Counted from the first letter of the stretch, positions 8,813 to 17,991 are shown. The stretch is DNA of 64,000 nucleotides from Rhodohalobacter barkolensis (GCF_002834295.1 NZ_PISP01000001.1:1302001-1366000); one strand, 5' to 3'. Program-made: numbers and translations. Notes: generated by a model from the letters alone, not told the origin.

Positions 8813-8922
8813 TGTAATATTAGATATCAAAAGGCCTGAAGTTGCAAATTTTCAGACGCTTGCCAAGTTACCAAAGGCAGGGAAATTTTATGGACGCTGA
8901 AAAGTGGTAAATGAGCGGGCAG

Positions 8923-9357
8923 TTAAACCGAACGATGATCGACCATAATGCAGCGATTTTCAATGTAAGTCAGGGCCGCTTCTTCAGCTTTTGATTTGGC
9001 AGAGTCGGTACTTACATCAAGTTGGGTCCAAATAATGGGTTTTTGCCCTCTTCTATCAGCCCATTCGATAATCTCTATGACGGTTTCATCCGTGTACTTT
9101 TTGTTTCTGAATATGTTCATTACATCTACTTTCACATCATCGGGAATGTCATCTATAGACGGGTAACTCTTTATCCCTAAAACCTCTGATTCATTTGGAT
9201 TTACGGGAATTATATCAAACCCGTTGTTGAGCAAATATTTAGAGATGTGATGACTCGTTCTGTAGGGGTTTGATGAGCAGCCGATTACTGCAACGGTTTC
9301 AATGGATTCAAAAAGTTCGGTCAGATTCTGCCGTGAGGGACCAAAGAGAGTACTCAA
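8923..9357 (-). CDS. CoA-binding (YccU-type) protein
   Basis: 144 residues forming a single Rossmann-like CoA-binding domain, as in the N-terminal domain of succinyl-CoA synthetase alpha. The sequence shows 'TVAVIGCSSNPYRTSHHISKYLL', 'IIPVNPNESEVLGIKSYPSIDDIP', 'VDVMNIFR' and 'RCIMVDH'. Length and motif order match the stand-alone YccU family of unknown physiological role that binds CoA or a related nucleotide. It is divergent from the FKBP gene. Confidence 0.88.
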   Translation of the reverse strand: MSTLFGPSRQNLTELFESIETVAVIGCSSNPYRTSHHISKYLLNNGFDIIPVNPNESEVLGIKSYPSIDDIPDDVKVDVMNIFRNKKYTDETVIEIIEWADRRGQKPIIWTQLDVSTDSAKSKAEEAALTYIENRCIMVDHRSV

Positions 9358-9427
9358 ATTCTTAATTCTGTAATAAAATGGTTATATTTAAAACTCATTA
9401 ACAATACAAAAAAAATAAAGAAATATT

Positions 9428-9859
9428 TTGTCACAAGTAAAAGACGGAGATACCGTAAAAGTACATTACACCGGAACTTTGAAAGACGGTACGGTATTTG
9501 ATACATCAGCAGAACGAGAACCCTTAGAATTTACTTTGGGTCAAGGACAGCTCATCCCGGGCTTCGAAAAAGCAGTTCAAGGATTGGCAGAAGGTGATTC
9601 AACAGAAGTTGATATTCCAAGTGAGGAAGCATACGGAGAATCAAGAGAAGATTTAGTGATCTCTGTGCCAAAAGATCAGCTTCCCGACGATGTTGAACCA
9701 CAAGTTGGAATGCAGCTGCAGGTAAATCAACAGGATGGTCAACCTATTCCTGTTCGTATTACTGAAGTTGGAGAAGAAAACCTGACTTTGGATGCCAATC
9801 ATCCGCTTGCAGGCCAGGACCTGAAATTTGAGATTGAGCTGGTAGAAATCGCCAACTAA
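9428..9859 (+). CDS. FKBP-type peptidyl-prolyl isomerase, SlyD-like
   Basis: 143 residues starting at TTG (9428); no ATG in frame gives a better N terminus. The FKBP core begins 'DGDTVKVHYTGTLKDGTVFDTS', followed by the inserted-flap region 'IPSEEAYGESREDLVISVPKDQLPD' typical of SlyD/FkpA-type enzymes, and ends 'ANHPLAGQDLKFEIELVEI'. There is no signal peptide, so it is a cytoplasmic folding helper. It lacks the His/Cys-rich metal-binding tail of E. coli SlyD. It is monocistronic, with its own terminator. Confidence 0.95.
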   Translation: MSQVKDGDTVKVHYTGTLKDGTVFDTSAEREPLEFTLGQGQLIPGFEKAVQGLAEGDSTEVDIPSEEAYGESREDLVISVPKDQLPDDVEPQVGMQLQVNQQDGQPIPVRITEVGEENLTLDANHPLAGQDLKFEIELVEIAN

Positions 9860-9881
9860 TTTCAATTCGTAACACTTTATA

Positions 9882-9918
9882 AACCCGATCTGATTGCATT
9901 TGTATATCGGATCGGGTT
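9882..9918 (+). terminator. Terminator of the FKBP gene
   Basis: AACCCGATC pairs with GATCGGGTT, followed by TTTTTT. A strong intrinsic terminator 20-60 bases after the stop. Confidence 0.85.
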
Positions 9919-9935
9919 TTTTTATTTCATTAAAA

Positions 9936-10149
9936 CCTCCCCTCTTGAGAGGGGATAGGTTCGAAAGAAAACGCGAAGCGTTGTTCTGAAGAACACGTGG
10001 TGTGTACCGATTGCCGAACTCTGATTCGTTTATTGAGTCGGATTGAGTAATGAGTTATTCTCTGGCAACAATAAACACAAATTAATGAAAACACACCCCT
10101 GACAACTACGTTGAACACTTCGTTGTCTGTACGCTCTCAAGAGGGGAGC
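9936..10149. repeat. MITE-like repeat bounded by CCCCTCT/AGAGGGG ends
   Basis: The stretch begins with CCTCCCCTCTTGAGAGGGG and ends with CTCTCAAGAGGGGAG, so its ends are inverted copies of each other. Inside is at least one further hairpin (GACAACTACG with CTTCGTTGTC at about 10101-10127). No reading frame of note lies inside. The same end motif recurs at 12236-12251 and 51807-51824, as expected for a dispersed non-autonomous repeat. No transposase is present in the window. Confidence 0.6.
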
Positions 10150-10203
10150 CACGACTTTTCAACTTGATTACAGCTTTTAATTTCCACAGCAAGACATTCA
10201 AAA

Positions 10204-11361
10204 ATGGCCGATTTTACCAAGAAAAGCACCGTAAGTATCACCTGCCCACTGGGACTTGCCCCCCTGCTTGAAAAAGAGGTGGTTGAGCTGGGTTTTAAAC
10301 CAATCTCTACTCGTGTAACCGGAGTGGAAATTGAAGCATCACTCAACGACTGCATTCTTCTCAATTTCTGGTTGAGAACCGCACACCGGGTTCACTACCT
10401 GATGGAAGAGAAATCGATTCAGTCTCCCGACCAACTCAGAAACTGGGTGAAAAAGATTCCATGGGAAAACTGGATCTCTGACGATGGGTATTTTTCTGTA
10501 ACCTCACGTGTAGACCATCACACCATCGACAACGATCAGTTTGCAAATCTGGTAGTTAAAGACGCAGTTGTGGATCGTATCCGGTTTAAAAAAGAATCGC
10601 GGCCCGATACCGGTTCAAACTTGAACGATACTGTACTTTTTCTATTCTGGAACCGTCAGGGAGCAAGGATTTTTCTTGATACATCCGGCGAGTCACTTTC
10701 CCGAAGAAACTACAGAACTACATCCGTAGCCGCCCCCATGCAGGAAACACTGGCGTCAGCCATTGTGCAATCCACCCGATGGAAACCCGGACAAGAGCAC
10801 TTTATAAATCCAATGACGGGTAGTGGTACAATTGCCATAGAAGCTGTTATGCTTGCTTTAAACCGGGCTCCGGCATCACTTCGAAATAACTTCGGCTTTA
10901 TGCACATTCTGGGCTATGATGAATCGTACTATCAAAACGTTCGCGAAGAAGCCAAAAAACGTGCGGTTAAAGATGTGAAAGGAAAATTTATCGCAACAGA
11001 TAATGACCCGCGCGCTGTGATGGCAGCCAAAAAGAATGCAAAAACTGCGGGTGTGGATCATCTGATTGAGTTTGAAACCTGTGATTACGACAAAACACCC
11101 ATACCGGACGGTGACGGCATTGTGGTTTTTAATCCACCCTACGGCATGCGCTTGGAAGACAAAACCGATCTGAGACCGCTCTACAAGGGAATCGGTGATT
11201 TCATGAAGCAGGAGTGCCCCGGCAAGACCGGATATGTATTTACCGCAAATATGGCACTGGCTAAAAAAGTGGGGCTTCGGGCTAAATCAAGAACAACACT
11301 TTTCAATTCTACTCTGGAGTGTAAACTCTTTGAATACGAACTTTATAAAGGAAGTAAATAA
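10204..11361 (+). CDS. THUMP-domain rRNA (guanine-N2) methyltransferase, RlmL/YcbY-N type
   Basis: 385 residues. The N-terminal THUMP RNA-binding region (about 50-160) precedes a class I SAM-dependent methylase domain with motif I-like 'FINPMTGSGTIAIEAVMLALNRAP' and the catalytic motif IV 'NPPYG' at residues 310-314. This order and length match the N-terminal half of E. coli RlmL, which makes m2G2445 in 23S rRNA, and stand-alone homologues in Bacteroidota. The exact target base is inferred. It is followed by its own terminator. Confidence 0.9.
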   Translation: MADFTKKSTVSITCPLGLAPLLEKEVVELGFKPISTRVTGVEIEASLNDCILLNFWLRTAHRVHYLMEEKSIQSPDQLRNWVKKIPWENWISDDGYFSVTSRVDHHTIDNDQFANLVVKDAVVDRIRFKKESRPDTGSNLNDTVLFLFWNRQGARIFLDTSGESLSRRNYRTTSVAAPMQETLASAIVQSTRWKPGQEHFINPMTGSGTIAIEAVMLALNRAPASLRNNFGFMHILGYDESYYQNVREEAKKRAVKDVKGKFIATDNDPRAVMAAKKNAKTAGVDHLIEFETCDYDKTPIPDGDGIVVFNPPYGMRLEDKTDLRPLYKGIGDFMKQECPGKTGYVFTANMALAKKVGLRAKSRTTLFNSTLECKLFEYELYKGSK

Positions 11362-11391
11362 ATGCCGTTGCTTTGAAAAAAAGAAAAATGG

Positions 11392-11418
11392 AGTCTCCCA
11401 TGTTTCTATTGGGAGGCT
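11392..11418 (+). terminator. Terminator of the rRNA methyltransferase gene
   Basis: AGTCTCCCA pairs with TGGGAGGCT (one G-T pair) and TCTTTT follows. It also lies between convergent genes. Confidence 0.75.
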
Positions 11419-11438
11419 TCTTTTAAAACGTGTTTCAA

Positions 11439-12077
11439 TTATTTCCTCAAAACCCTGACGATTGTAACGCCATCCCGCAACGGTAACATCAGTTGCTCTA
11501 CTTCTTTGTCATCCCGAATGATCTCATTCATTTGATGAATGGCCGCAGCCTTTCGATTCTTTTTCTCCAAAACATCTCCGTCCCAAAGAACATTGTCTAT
11601 AACAATCAGCCCGCCGGAATTGATTTTCGTCTTTGCCAGCCGATAATACTCCGGGTAGTTCACTTTATCTGCATCCAGAAAAATGAGATCAAACTTCCTT
11701 TCAATCTTGGGAATAAGATCAAGAGCATTACCCAGTTTTTGTGAAATTTTATTTCGATATGGCTCTTTTGAAAAAAATGGCTCAGAGATTATTTGGTAAC
11801 GCTCGTTCATTTCACAGGTAATCAGCTCACCGTCATCCGGAAGTGCGTCAGCCATCATGATTGCGGAATAACCTGTAAAGGTCCCGACTTCCAGAACCCG
11901 TTTTGATCCTGATATAGCCACCAGCATTTTAAGCAGCAGCCCGGTCTGTCTGCCACTCAGCATATCAACATGCTGCAGGTCGTTTTCCGATGCCTTAACC
12001 AGCTGTTTGATAATCTCAGGCTCTTCACTCGTGAACGATTCCGTGTATTCTGCAATTTGTTTGTTCGTGATCTCCAT
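11439..12077 (-). CDS. Class I SAM-dependent O-methyltransferase (catechol-OMT-like family 3)
   Basis: 212 residues from ATG at 12077 (MEITNKQIAEYTESF), the normal length for the family. The frame stays open upstream to 12320, but that extension translates a palindromic repeat and lacks family similarity. The SAM site is 'VLEVGTFTGYSAIMMADALP', with 'GELITCEMNERY' after it and the metal/acidic motif 'DLIFLDADKVNYPEYY' and 'GGLIVIDNVLWDG'. The likely reaction is Mg-dependent O-methylation of a catechol or caffeoyl-type substrate; the substrate is unknown. Confidence 0.92.
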   Translation of the reverse strand: MEITNKQIAEYTESFTSEEPEIIKQLVKASENDLQHVDMLSGRQTGLLLKMLVAISGSKRVLEVGTFTGYSAIMMADALPDDGELITCEMNERYQIISEPFFSKEPYRNKISQKLGNALDLIPKIERKFDLIFLDADKVNYPEYYRLAKTKINSGGLIVIDNVLWDGDVLEKKNRKAAAIHQMNEIIRDDKEVEQLMLPLRDGVTIVRVLRK

Positions 12078-12146
12078 GTACCTTAAACTCTTTCTTAAAT
12101 CTGATATTAATTTTTGTAACTGTGTATTGGAGTTGATTACAAATAG

Positions 12147-12251
12147 TCCCCCTTCGAAGGGGGGAGTGAACCTGACATCAGTCAGGTGAACTGGGGGATG
12201 AACACCCCTCGCCCCGACAAAATACCGTCGGGATACTCCCCTCAAGGGGAG
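12147..12251. repeat. Complex palindromic repeat cluster
   Basis: Four adjacent hairpins: CCCCCTTCGAAGGGGGG, then CCTGACATCAGTCAGG, then CCCCGAC with GTCGGG, then CTCCCCTCAAGGGGAG. It lies between the divergent O-methyltransferase and acyltransferase genes. The last hairpin belongs to the CCCCTCT/AGAGGGG family seen elsewhere in the window. Confidence 0.6.
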
Positions 12252-12304
12252 ATGATTCATCAACACTGCGCAACACAGATTAAAAACCCGCTGTCTTTTT
12301 CTAC

Positions 12305-12982
12305 GTGAATAGATCCTCAACAGACTTCATACCTGCTAACGAATCAAAATGGTTTATCACCATCTTTGATCTCTATGTTCGAAATCTTTTCTGGCGACGG
12401 TTCAAAAATATCGCGATCGATCAAGAGTACCAACCTGGAGAGGATAGCAAAACCATTTACTACCTCAACCACACCTCCTGGTGGGACGGTTTGATTCCTC
12501 TCCTGCTCAATCAAAAAATATTTAAGCAGAAAGCGCGCGCTTTGATGGAAGACAAACAGATGCGGGATCACAAATTTTTCAGCCGCATTGGTGCATTTTC
12601 TGTAAACCTTGAGGAACCCCGAGCTGCACTCAAGTCTATGCGCTATGCAGTTGACTCAATGAAACGTCAAAACTCCAGCCTGTTTATCTATCCGGAAGGT
12701 AAAATTGTACCCTATTCAACTCAAAAGCCAAACTTTCAAAAAGGTTTGGGGTGGATTGCTAGCCGAACACCGGAAGCTGATGTGGTGCCGGTTGGGATTT
12801 ATATTCATACCGCACGGCATGACAAGCCGGAACTCTTTATTAAAGTTGGTCCTTCAGTAAAGTTTAGCGCAGAAAGTACTGCCGATGAACTAAAGCTACT
12901 GTTTGAAAAATCGTTGCAGGATATTCTGATCAATTTACAGGAGAAATCCCACACGGCTCCGCAACAATTCAAACAATTGTAA
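12305..12982 (+). CDS. PlsC-type 1-acylglycerol-3-phosphate acyltransferase
   Basis: 225 residues from GTG at 12305. The acyltransferase motif I is 'NHTSWWD' (HX4D) and motif III 'FIYPEGKI' (normally PEGTR, so the final residues differ). The GIYIHT segment fits motif IV. No obvious TM helix is present, so peripheral inner-membrane association is likely. It would transfer an acyl chain to a lysophospholipid or related acceptor; substrate uncertain because this subgroup is broad. Confidence 0.85.
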   Translation: MNRSSTDFIPANESKWFITIFDLYVRNLFWRRFKNIAIDQEYQPGEDSKTIYYLNHTSWWDGLIPLLLNQKIFKQKARALMEDKQMRDHKFFSRIGAFSVNLEEPRAALKSMRYAVDSMKRQNSSLFIYPEGKIVPYSTQKPNFQKGLGWIASRTPEADVVPVGIYIHTARHDKPELFIKVGPSVKFSAESTADELKLLFEKSLQDILINLQEKSHTAPQQFKQL

Positions 12983-13134
12983 TCCTCCCGAAGGCTTCGC
13001 GTAACACGTTGGCCGCCAATTTAAATGCATATCTCTGTAAAAAAGCATTAACTTTGCGCTTACTAATTTTATGTTTTTTGAATTTGATACATTTTCATGG
13101 TGTATCAATAAATTTTTGATTAAGAACTTTATCC

Positions 13135-14550
13135 ATGAGTGAAATTCAACCGAGTGTCAGTTATAGTTTTACCGTTCGCCTGGCTATTGTAAACAAACCG
13201 GGCATGCTTGCAAAAGTTTTGAATGTAATTGCAGAGCATCGGGGCGATCCGGGTGGTGTGGATGTTGTAGCTGTAGAAGGGAAATATAAAATTCGGGATA
13301 TCACCGTCAGTGCACGTGACGCCAAACACTCTCGAGAAATTGTTGAAGCGGTACGGGTTATTGATGGTATCTCCGTTAAATATGTTTCCGACCGGGTGTT
13401 CCTGCTGCATATCGGTGGTAAAATAAGTATTAAGAATAAGGTACCTGTGGATACCCGGGATACACTCTCGATGGCATATACGCCCGGAGTTGCAAGAATT
13501 TGCATGGCTATAGCCCGCGATAAGTCCAATGTACAATCGTTGACTATTAAACAGAACTCCGTGGCTGTAGTCACAGACGGAACGGCCGTACTTGGTCTTG
13601 GAGATATTGGACCCGAAGCAGCCATGCCGGTAATGGAGGGTAAAGCAATGCTTTTCAAAGAGTTTGCTGATATCGATGCCTACCCGATCTGCCTGAGTAC
13701 AAAGGACACTGAAGAGATTATCAAAACCGTTAAAAACATTTCACCCGGATTTGGCGGTATTAATCTGGAAGATATCGGCGCTCCAAAATGTTTTGAGATT
13801 GAACACCGACTTAAACAGGAACTCGATATTCCCGTATTTCATGATGATCAGCACGGTACAGCTGTTGTAGCGTTGGCAGCAACAATCAACGCGCTCAAGG
13901 TTGTTGGGAAAAAACTGGAAGATATACGCGTAGTCGTTGTAGGAATAGGAGCTGCCGGAAGTGCCATCAGCCGAATTCTTCTGGAAGCGGGTGTAAAAGA
14001 GCTCTTACCAGTAGATATTGACGGCATTTTGAACCGGGACCATACCGATCACCTGGATGACAATAAAAAATGGGTTGCCGAAAACGCAAATCAAAACAGG
14101 GTGAAAGGCAGTTTAATGGACGCTACAAAGGGAGCCGACCTAATCATTGGAGTGAGCGGCCCCGACACTATACCGGTTGAAGCTGTAGAGCAGATGGCAA
14201 ATGATGCAATTGTATTTGCAATGGCTAATCCCGATCCGGAAATCCGACCCGAGAAAATACAGGGTAAGGCCAGAATCATTGCCACCGGTCGGAGCGATTA
14301 TCCTAACCAAATCAATAACGTACTTGCATTTCCCGGGATATTCAGAGGAGCGCTGGATGCTAAGGCATCAGACATTAACGAAGAGATGAAACTGGCAGCC
14401 GCCTACGCTATCGCCAACTGTATTGGAGTTGATGAAGTAGGTGAAGAGTATATTATACCGAGTGTGTTCAATAAAAAGGTGGTTCGTGAAGTAGCTAAAG
14501 CGGTAAAAGAAGCCGCTTATGATAGCGGGGTTGCAAAAAGAAATTCGTAA
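13135..14550 (+). CDS. NAD(P)-dependent malic enzyme with N-terminal ACT-like domain
   Basis: 471 residues. The first about 85 residues ([27 protein letters not shown]) form an ACT-like ligand-binding domain. The malic enzyme core follows with '[14 protein letters not shown]', the catalytic Lys in '[21 protein letters not shown]', the metal site '[17 protein letters not shown]' and '[10 protein letters not shown]', and a Rossmann motif '[18 protein letters not shown]'. It decarboxylates malate to pyruvate. The ACT domain suggests allosteric control by a small metabolite. Transcribed alone. Confidence 0.93.
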   Translation: MSEIQPSVSYSFTVRLAIVNKPGMLAKVLNVIAEHRGDPGGVDVVAVEGKYKIRDITVSARDAKHSREIVEAVRVIDGISVKYVSDRVFLLHIGGKISIKNKVPVDTRDTLSMAYTPGVARICMAIARDKSNVQSLTIKQNSVAVVTDGTAVLGLGDIGPEAAMPVMEGKAMLFKEFADIDAYPICLSTKDTEEIIKTVKNISPGFGGINLEDIGAPKCFEIEHRLKQELDIPVFHDDQHGTAVVALAATINALKVVGKKLEDIRVVVVGIGAAGSAISRILLEAGVKELLPVDIDGILNRDHTDHLDDNKKWVAENANQNRVKGSLMDATKGADLIIGVSGPDTIPVEAVEQMANDAIVFAMANPDPEIRPEKIQGKARIIATGRSDYPNQINNVLAFPGIFRGALDAKASDINEEMKLAAAYAIANCIGVDEVGEEYIIPSVFNKKVVREVAKAVKEAAYDSGVAKRNS

Positions 14551-14583
14551 TACACAGTGTATTTAGTGTAATTTTTGAACTGA

Positions 14584-15627
14584 TTATTTTGATACGTCGA
14601 GCCGTTTACCTTCCAGGTTACTCTTGAGTGCCAGCTCAATCAGGTAGATGACATAGGCAGCGTCATTCGGGTCAACCGGAAGATCACCTTCCCCTTTTAT
14701 GGCTGCTGCCATTTCCCGGTAAAACGTTATGTAGCTGCCTGCAAGCGTTTTTACCTTTTCAACACTCATTTCATTGTTTTTCCATTTGTAGAGAGAACCC
14801 CAATAGTTTTCAGAATCTGTCCCCAGATCCGGGCTTTTTGGATTTTTTCCTTCTTTCAAATTCTGTTCTTGAGGATCCAGTCCAAATTTTACAAAAGCTC
14901 CTTCCGTTCCCCGGATGGTAAATCTGGGTGATGGATCCGCAACCAGCATCCCCGCTTTAAGCTTCACCTTCAGGTTTGGATAGTGTAAATCCACTTCAAA
15001 ATAATCGTCTGTTACTCCGCCTCGCTGCTCCCTGATATCCGCAAAAAGATGATCCGGTTTACCAAAAAGACGTATACTCTGATCGATCAGATGAGGTCCC
15101 AAATCGTATAAAACACCACTGCCGGGTTGATCCTTCTCTCTCCACTTATTCTCCCGGACCTGATTTCGAAACCGGTTAAAAGTGGAAACCACCTCCACTA
15201 CTTCTCCTACTTTTTGATCCCTGATTATCTGTTCAACTGTTTTGAAATCCCCATCCCACCGCCGATTTTGAAATACAGAAAGTTTCAAATCCAGATCATC
15301 TGCCAACCGGATCAGCTTTTTGGCTTCTTCAAATGTTACCGTAAACGGTTTATCAATAACAACATGTTTACCTGCACTCAAGGCCTCCATAGCCATTTGG
15401 TAATGCAGATGATTTGGTGTTGTGATAATAAAAAGCTCAGTCACGTCATCTTTTAAAATATCTTTAAAATTTCTAAACACCTCTACGTTGGGATACTGTT
15501 GTATTGCATCATCACTGCTGCGTTCAACAACACTATAAAAATCTAAATCGTTAACGGCTTGAATCAGTGGTGCATGAAAAATTTTCGCAGCTTTTCCGTA
15601 TCCTACAATTCCCGCTTTGATACTCAT
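14584..15627 (-). CDS. Gfo/Idh/MocA-family oxidoreductase
   Basis: 347 residues. The N-terminal Rossmann domain starts 'AGIVGYGKAAKIFHAPLIQAV' and contains the hallmark 'VIDKPFTVTFEEAKKLI' (the conserved Lys-Pro of the family). The C-terminal alpha/beta domain has 'GSGVLYDLGPHLIDQSIRLFG' with the conserved Asp/His pair. It resembles the YdgJ/YvaA subgroup that acts on sugars or inositols using NAD(P). The substrate is not deducible. It converges on the malic enzyme gene with only 33 bases between. Confidence 0.9.
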   Translation of the reverse strand: MSIKAGIVGYGKAAKIFHAPLIQAVNDLDFYSVVERSSDDAIQQYPNVEVFRNFKDILKDDVTELFIITTPNHLHYQMAMEALSAGKHVVIDKPFTVTFEEAKKLIRLADDLDLKLSVFQNRRWDGDFKTVEQIIRDQKVGEVVEVVSTFNRFRNQVRENKWREKDQPGSGVLYDLGPHLIDQSIRLFGKPDHLFADIREQRGGVTDDYFEVDLHYPNLKVKLKAGMLVADPSPRFTIRGTEGAFVKFGLDPQEQNLKEGKNPKSPDLGTDSENYWGSLYKWKNNEMSVEKVKTLAGSYITFYREMAAAIKGEGDLPVDPNDAAYVIYLIELALKSNLEGKRLDVSK

Positions 15628-15787
15628 TATGCTTTAATTTTCGATTCCTTGTTATTGCTTTCATATTGTAACCGGATCCAGAGTAAAACTGAACAAATTC
15701 AATCTGACAAAATTTTATGATGGTGTATGATTCTCCCCATCATCGGTTCACTATATGCAAAGTACTTAAACAAATGGTCTCCTAACA

Positions 15788-15824
15788 AAAAAGGCGCAGA
15801 AGCAATACTGCCTCTACGCCTTTT
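15788..15824 (-). terminator. Terminator of the coiled-coil lipoprotein gene
   Basis: On the minus strand AAAAGGCGTAGAGGCA pairs with the complementary TGCTTCTGCGCCTTTT arm, and the T-run TTTTTTG follows. Confidence 0.75.
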
Positions 15825-15851
15825 GGGGTCATCTAAAACTTATTTTCTACT

Positions 15852-16250
15852 TCAGTTACCCAGTTCTTCCATCCACTCGTTGAACTGGTTTGAAATGGAT
15901 CCATAAAGATTTTCAGCTTCTGTCTTAACATTATCCCAAGTGTCTTCTGAAGCATTTTTCACCTCATCAATGGTTTTCTCCAATTCAGACCGATCATCTG
16001 TAAGTTCCTGGTGTGCCTCTTCTACACTATCGCTTACATCATCGCCTTCCTCGTCGATACGATTTCCAAGCTTCTCTATCTCTTCATCAAGGTCATCTCT
16101 CAGGTTTTCAAGATTATTTACCAACTCTTGCCGTTCCTGTTCAAAATTCTGTGATTGCTGATCATTACTCTCTTCACTGCAAGAACTGAACAGAAATAGC
16201 CCGAATAGTGCTGTAACCGCGATAAGAGTTAACTGTTTAAAACTTTTCAT
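15852..16250 (-). CDS. Coiled-coil lipoprotein
   Basis: About 132 residues from ATG at 16250 (MKSFKQLTLIAV). A further in-frame ATG at 16274 would only add eight residues before the signal sequence. The lipobox 'LFLFSSCSEES' puts the acylated Cys near residue 24. The rest is a strongly acidic heptad-like helix (LVNNLENLRDDLDEEIEKLGNRIDEEG), then a helix with 'WDNVKTEAENLYGSISNQF'. It resembles small Bacteroidota surface lipoproteins of unknown role. Confidence 0.75.
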   Translation of the reverse strand: MKSFKQLTLIAVTALFGLFLFSSCSEESNDQQSQNFEQERQELVNNLENLRDDLDEEIEKLGNRIDEEGDDVSDSVEEAHQELTDDRSELEKTIDEVKNASEDTWDNVKTEAENLYGSISNQFNEWMEELGN

Positions 16251-16436
16251 AAGTAAATGGTCATTTTTGTTCATAATTTAAAACTGCCCTTATTTTATTA
16301 ACCGGATACGCAGATGAATGTTCCGACTTCTCGAATTTGTGTATCAGCTTTTTGAAATTTTCTCTATCTAACTGTTTTGCATTCATCTACCGAAACCTTT
16401 AACGTCCACAGCATAAATTTTCACAAAGTCGCTTAT

Positions 16437-17372
16437 ATGACACGATATTCTACGATTATCACATTCTTACTATTCCTGTTTCTATCATCAGATCTCATTG
16501 CCAGGCAATCGAATGTTAAAATCGAAGTACAACGAAATAATCGGGATGGATACACCTTTTATGCCACGAATCAATCCCCATCTCCGTTTATTGTTACCAT
16601 CGACTTTAGCACACTGACAAATCTTCGGGCAAGCACATCCTTACCCTATTCCAGAAACGTATCGCGTGGAAGATCGCGCATATTCAAACTCACCAAAGAG
16701 ATGGGTAATCTACAGACCAACTACCGTTATCGATATAGAACCCATACCGGCTGTCTGGATACTGAACCCGATGATATTGAATATCTTTTGCCCTACCCGG
16801 AAGGTGGAAAAGCCCGATCCGGTGAATTGAGTTATGTTTATGAGCGGCTGAATCATGACGCACCGGAGGATTGGTACTCCATTGTTTTTTATATGAAAGA
16901 TGAATCGAAGATTCATGCAGCAAGAAAAGGTACCGTCATATCTATTCGTGATGGGGACAACTCAACCCATGAGGGACTTGTTTATTCAAGTGACCGAAAT
17001 TATGTGGTTGTTGCGCAGGACGATTGTACATTTGCACGGTATTCAGTTTTTCGGGACGACGAGATATTTGTTAATGTAGGTGATACGGTTTATCCTGGCG
17101 ATCCGCTGGGTGAGATGGCGGGCGAAGAGTTTGGTTTTGGTAATCAAATTCGCTTACTCATCTACTACAGAAATGACGAATCGGTGACCTTTAACCGGGA
17201 AGATTCTGAAGGGATACACAACTGGCACTATGTGAAACCCAAATTCAGAACAAGCGCCGGTGAATCGCAAAATCCTGAAACCGGTATGGAGTACATTAGT
17301 ATTCATCCGGAAGACGTTATTACCGAAGAGATGGGCCGCAGGGAACGTCGACGCTGGAGGCGAAGTAATTAA
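16437..17372 (+). CDS. Secreted M23/LytM-fold protein, catalytic residues apparently lost
   Basis: About 311 residues from ATG at 16437 (MTRYSTIITFLLFLFLSS, cleavage near LIARQ). The C-terminal half follows the peptidase M23 layout: 'IHAARKGTVISIRDGD', 'YVVVAQDDCTFARYSVFR', 'VGDTVYPGDPLGEMAG' and 'FGNQIRLLIYYRN'. In active LytM enzymes these positions hold HxxxD, H(L/I)S and HLHFE zinc ligands; here they read without the His residues, so it is probably a non-catalytic relative that binds peptidoglycan or a partner. The N-terminal part (about 20-150) is a beta-rich domain I do not recognise. Confidence 0.7.
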   Translation: MTRYSTIITFLLFLFLSSDLIARQSNVKIEVQRNNRDGYTFYATNQSPSPFIVTIDFSTLTNLRASTSLPYSRNVSRGRSRIFKLTKEMGNLQTNYRYRYRTHTGCLDTEPDDIEYLLPYPEGGKARSGELSYVYERLNHDAPEDWYSIVFYMKDESKIHAARKGTVISIRDGDNSTHEGLVYSSDRNYVVVAQDDCTFARYSVFRDDEIFVNVGDTVYPGDPLGEMAGEEFGFGNQIRLLIYYRNDESVTFNREDSEGIHNWHYVKPKFRTSAGESQNPETGMEYISIHPEDVITEEMGRRERRRWRRSN

Positions 17373-17417
17373 TACCGTTATTTCAAAACTGCTAGCCCAA
17401 ATATTTAAATCTCAAAT

Positions 17418-17448
17418 TCCCGTCAGCACGCTCCAAGCGGGCAGACGG
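17418..17448. repeat. REP-like 30-bp imperfect palindrome (copy 1)
   Basis: CCCGTCAGCACGCTCC with AGCGGGCAGACGG. A member of the CCGTCAG...CTGACGG family repeated at 18006, 18080, 20306, 20386 and 22052. Confidence 0.6.
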
Positions 17449-17478
17449 ATACTTTAAGTTTCAATAAGGTACTAAAAA

Positions 17479-17934
17479 ATGAAATATATAATTCTATTAC
17501 TCTTAACAGTATTCATTTTCGTTGCGTGTGAGTCTGATTCAAGCCAACCCGAAGAAGAGAATCCTCAAACCGAGACTAAGGTAGATATTTTCGACACAAA
17601 CTGGACTTTAACTGAACTCAATGGAGATCCCGTATCTGAAACCGAAACTAGCGTATCCATTCCCACGATCAATTTTGTTGAGGCTGAAAATCGATTTTAT
17701 GGCAGTGGCGGGTGTAATCAATTCAATGGTGGCTTTGAGTTTAATGAGGAATCCGGAGAAATAGAGTTAAGTCAAGTTGCCGCTACAAAAATGGCTTGCC
17801 CGGATATGGAACTTGAGAATCGCTATTTCTCAATGCTGAATGAAGTGGAACGAATGGAGATCAGTTCGCAGATTTTGAAGTTTTATAACAATTCAGGAGA
17901 GATCATCGCTCAGTTTGAAATAATGGAAAATTGA
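17479..17934 (+). CDS. META-domain lipoprotein (HslJ-like)
   Basis: 151 residues. The lipobox 'VFIFVAC' gives a lipidated Cys at about residue 17. The META domain has 'TNWTLTELNGDPV', 'FYGSGGCNQFNGGFEF', and 'VAATKMACPDMELENRYFSML', the usual order with the paired Cys residues. Such proteins are often linked to envelope or heat/novobiocin stress (HslJ); the molecular role is unknown. Monocistronic. Confidence 0.9.
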   Translation: MKYIILLLLTVFIFVACESDSSQPEEENPQTETKVDIFDTNWTLTELNGDPVSETETSVSIPTINFVEAENRFYGSGGCNQFNGGFEFNEESGEIELSQVAATKMACPDMELENRYFSMLNEVERMEISSQILKFYNNSGEIIAQFEIMEN

Positions 17935-17960
17935 AAGTTGAAAGTTGAATGTTCTAAACA

Positions 17961-17991
17961 CTCGTGGCACGACTTGAAATCGTACCACGAG
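17961..17991. repeat. CTCGTGG hairpin repeat (copy 1)
   Basis: CTCGTGGCACGACTTGAAAT then CGTACCACGAG forms a 13-base stem. A related hairpin lies at 25604-25634, so this is a dispersed repeat that may also serve as a terminator for the META gene. Confidence 0.5.

Noticed and set aside
8642-8830. 62-codon minus-strand frame upstream of the phosphofructokinase
   Set aside because: Low-complexity Ile/Phe-rich translation of an AT-rich promoter, no signal for translation, and it overlaps the real gene start.
12078-12320. N-terminal extension of the O-methyltransferase frame
   Set aside because: The extra about 80 codons translate a cluster of palindromic repeats, and the protein from 12077 already has the normal family length.
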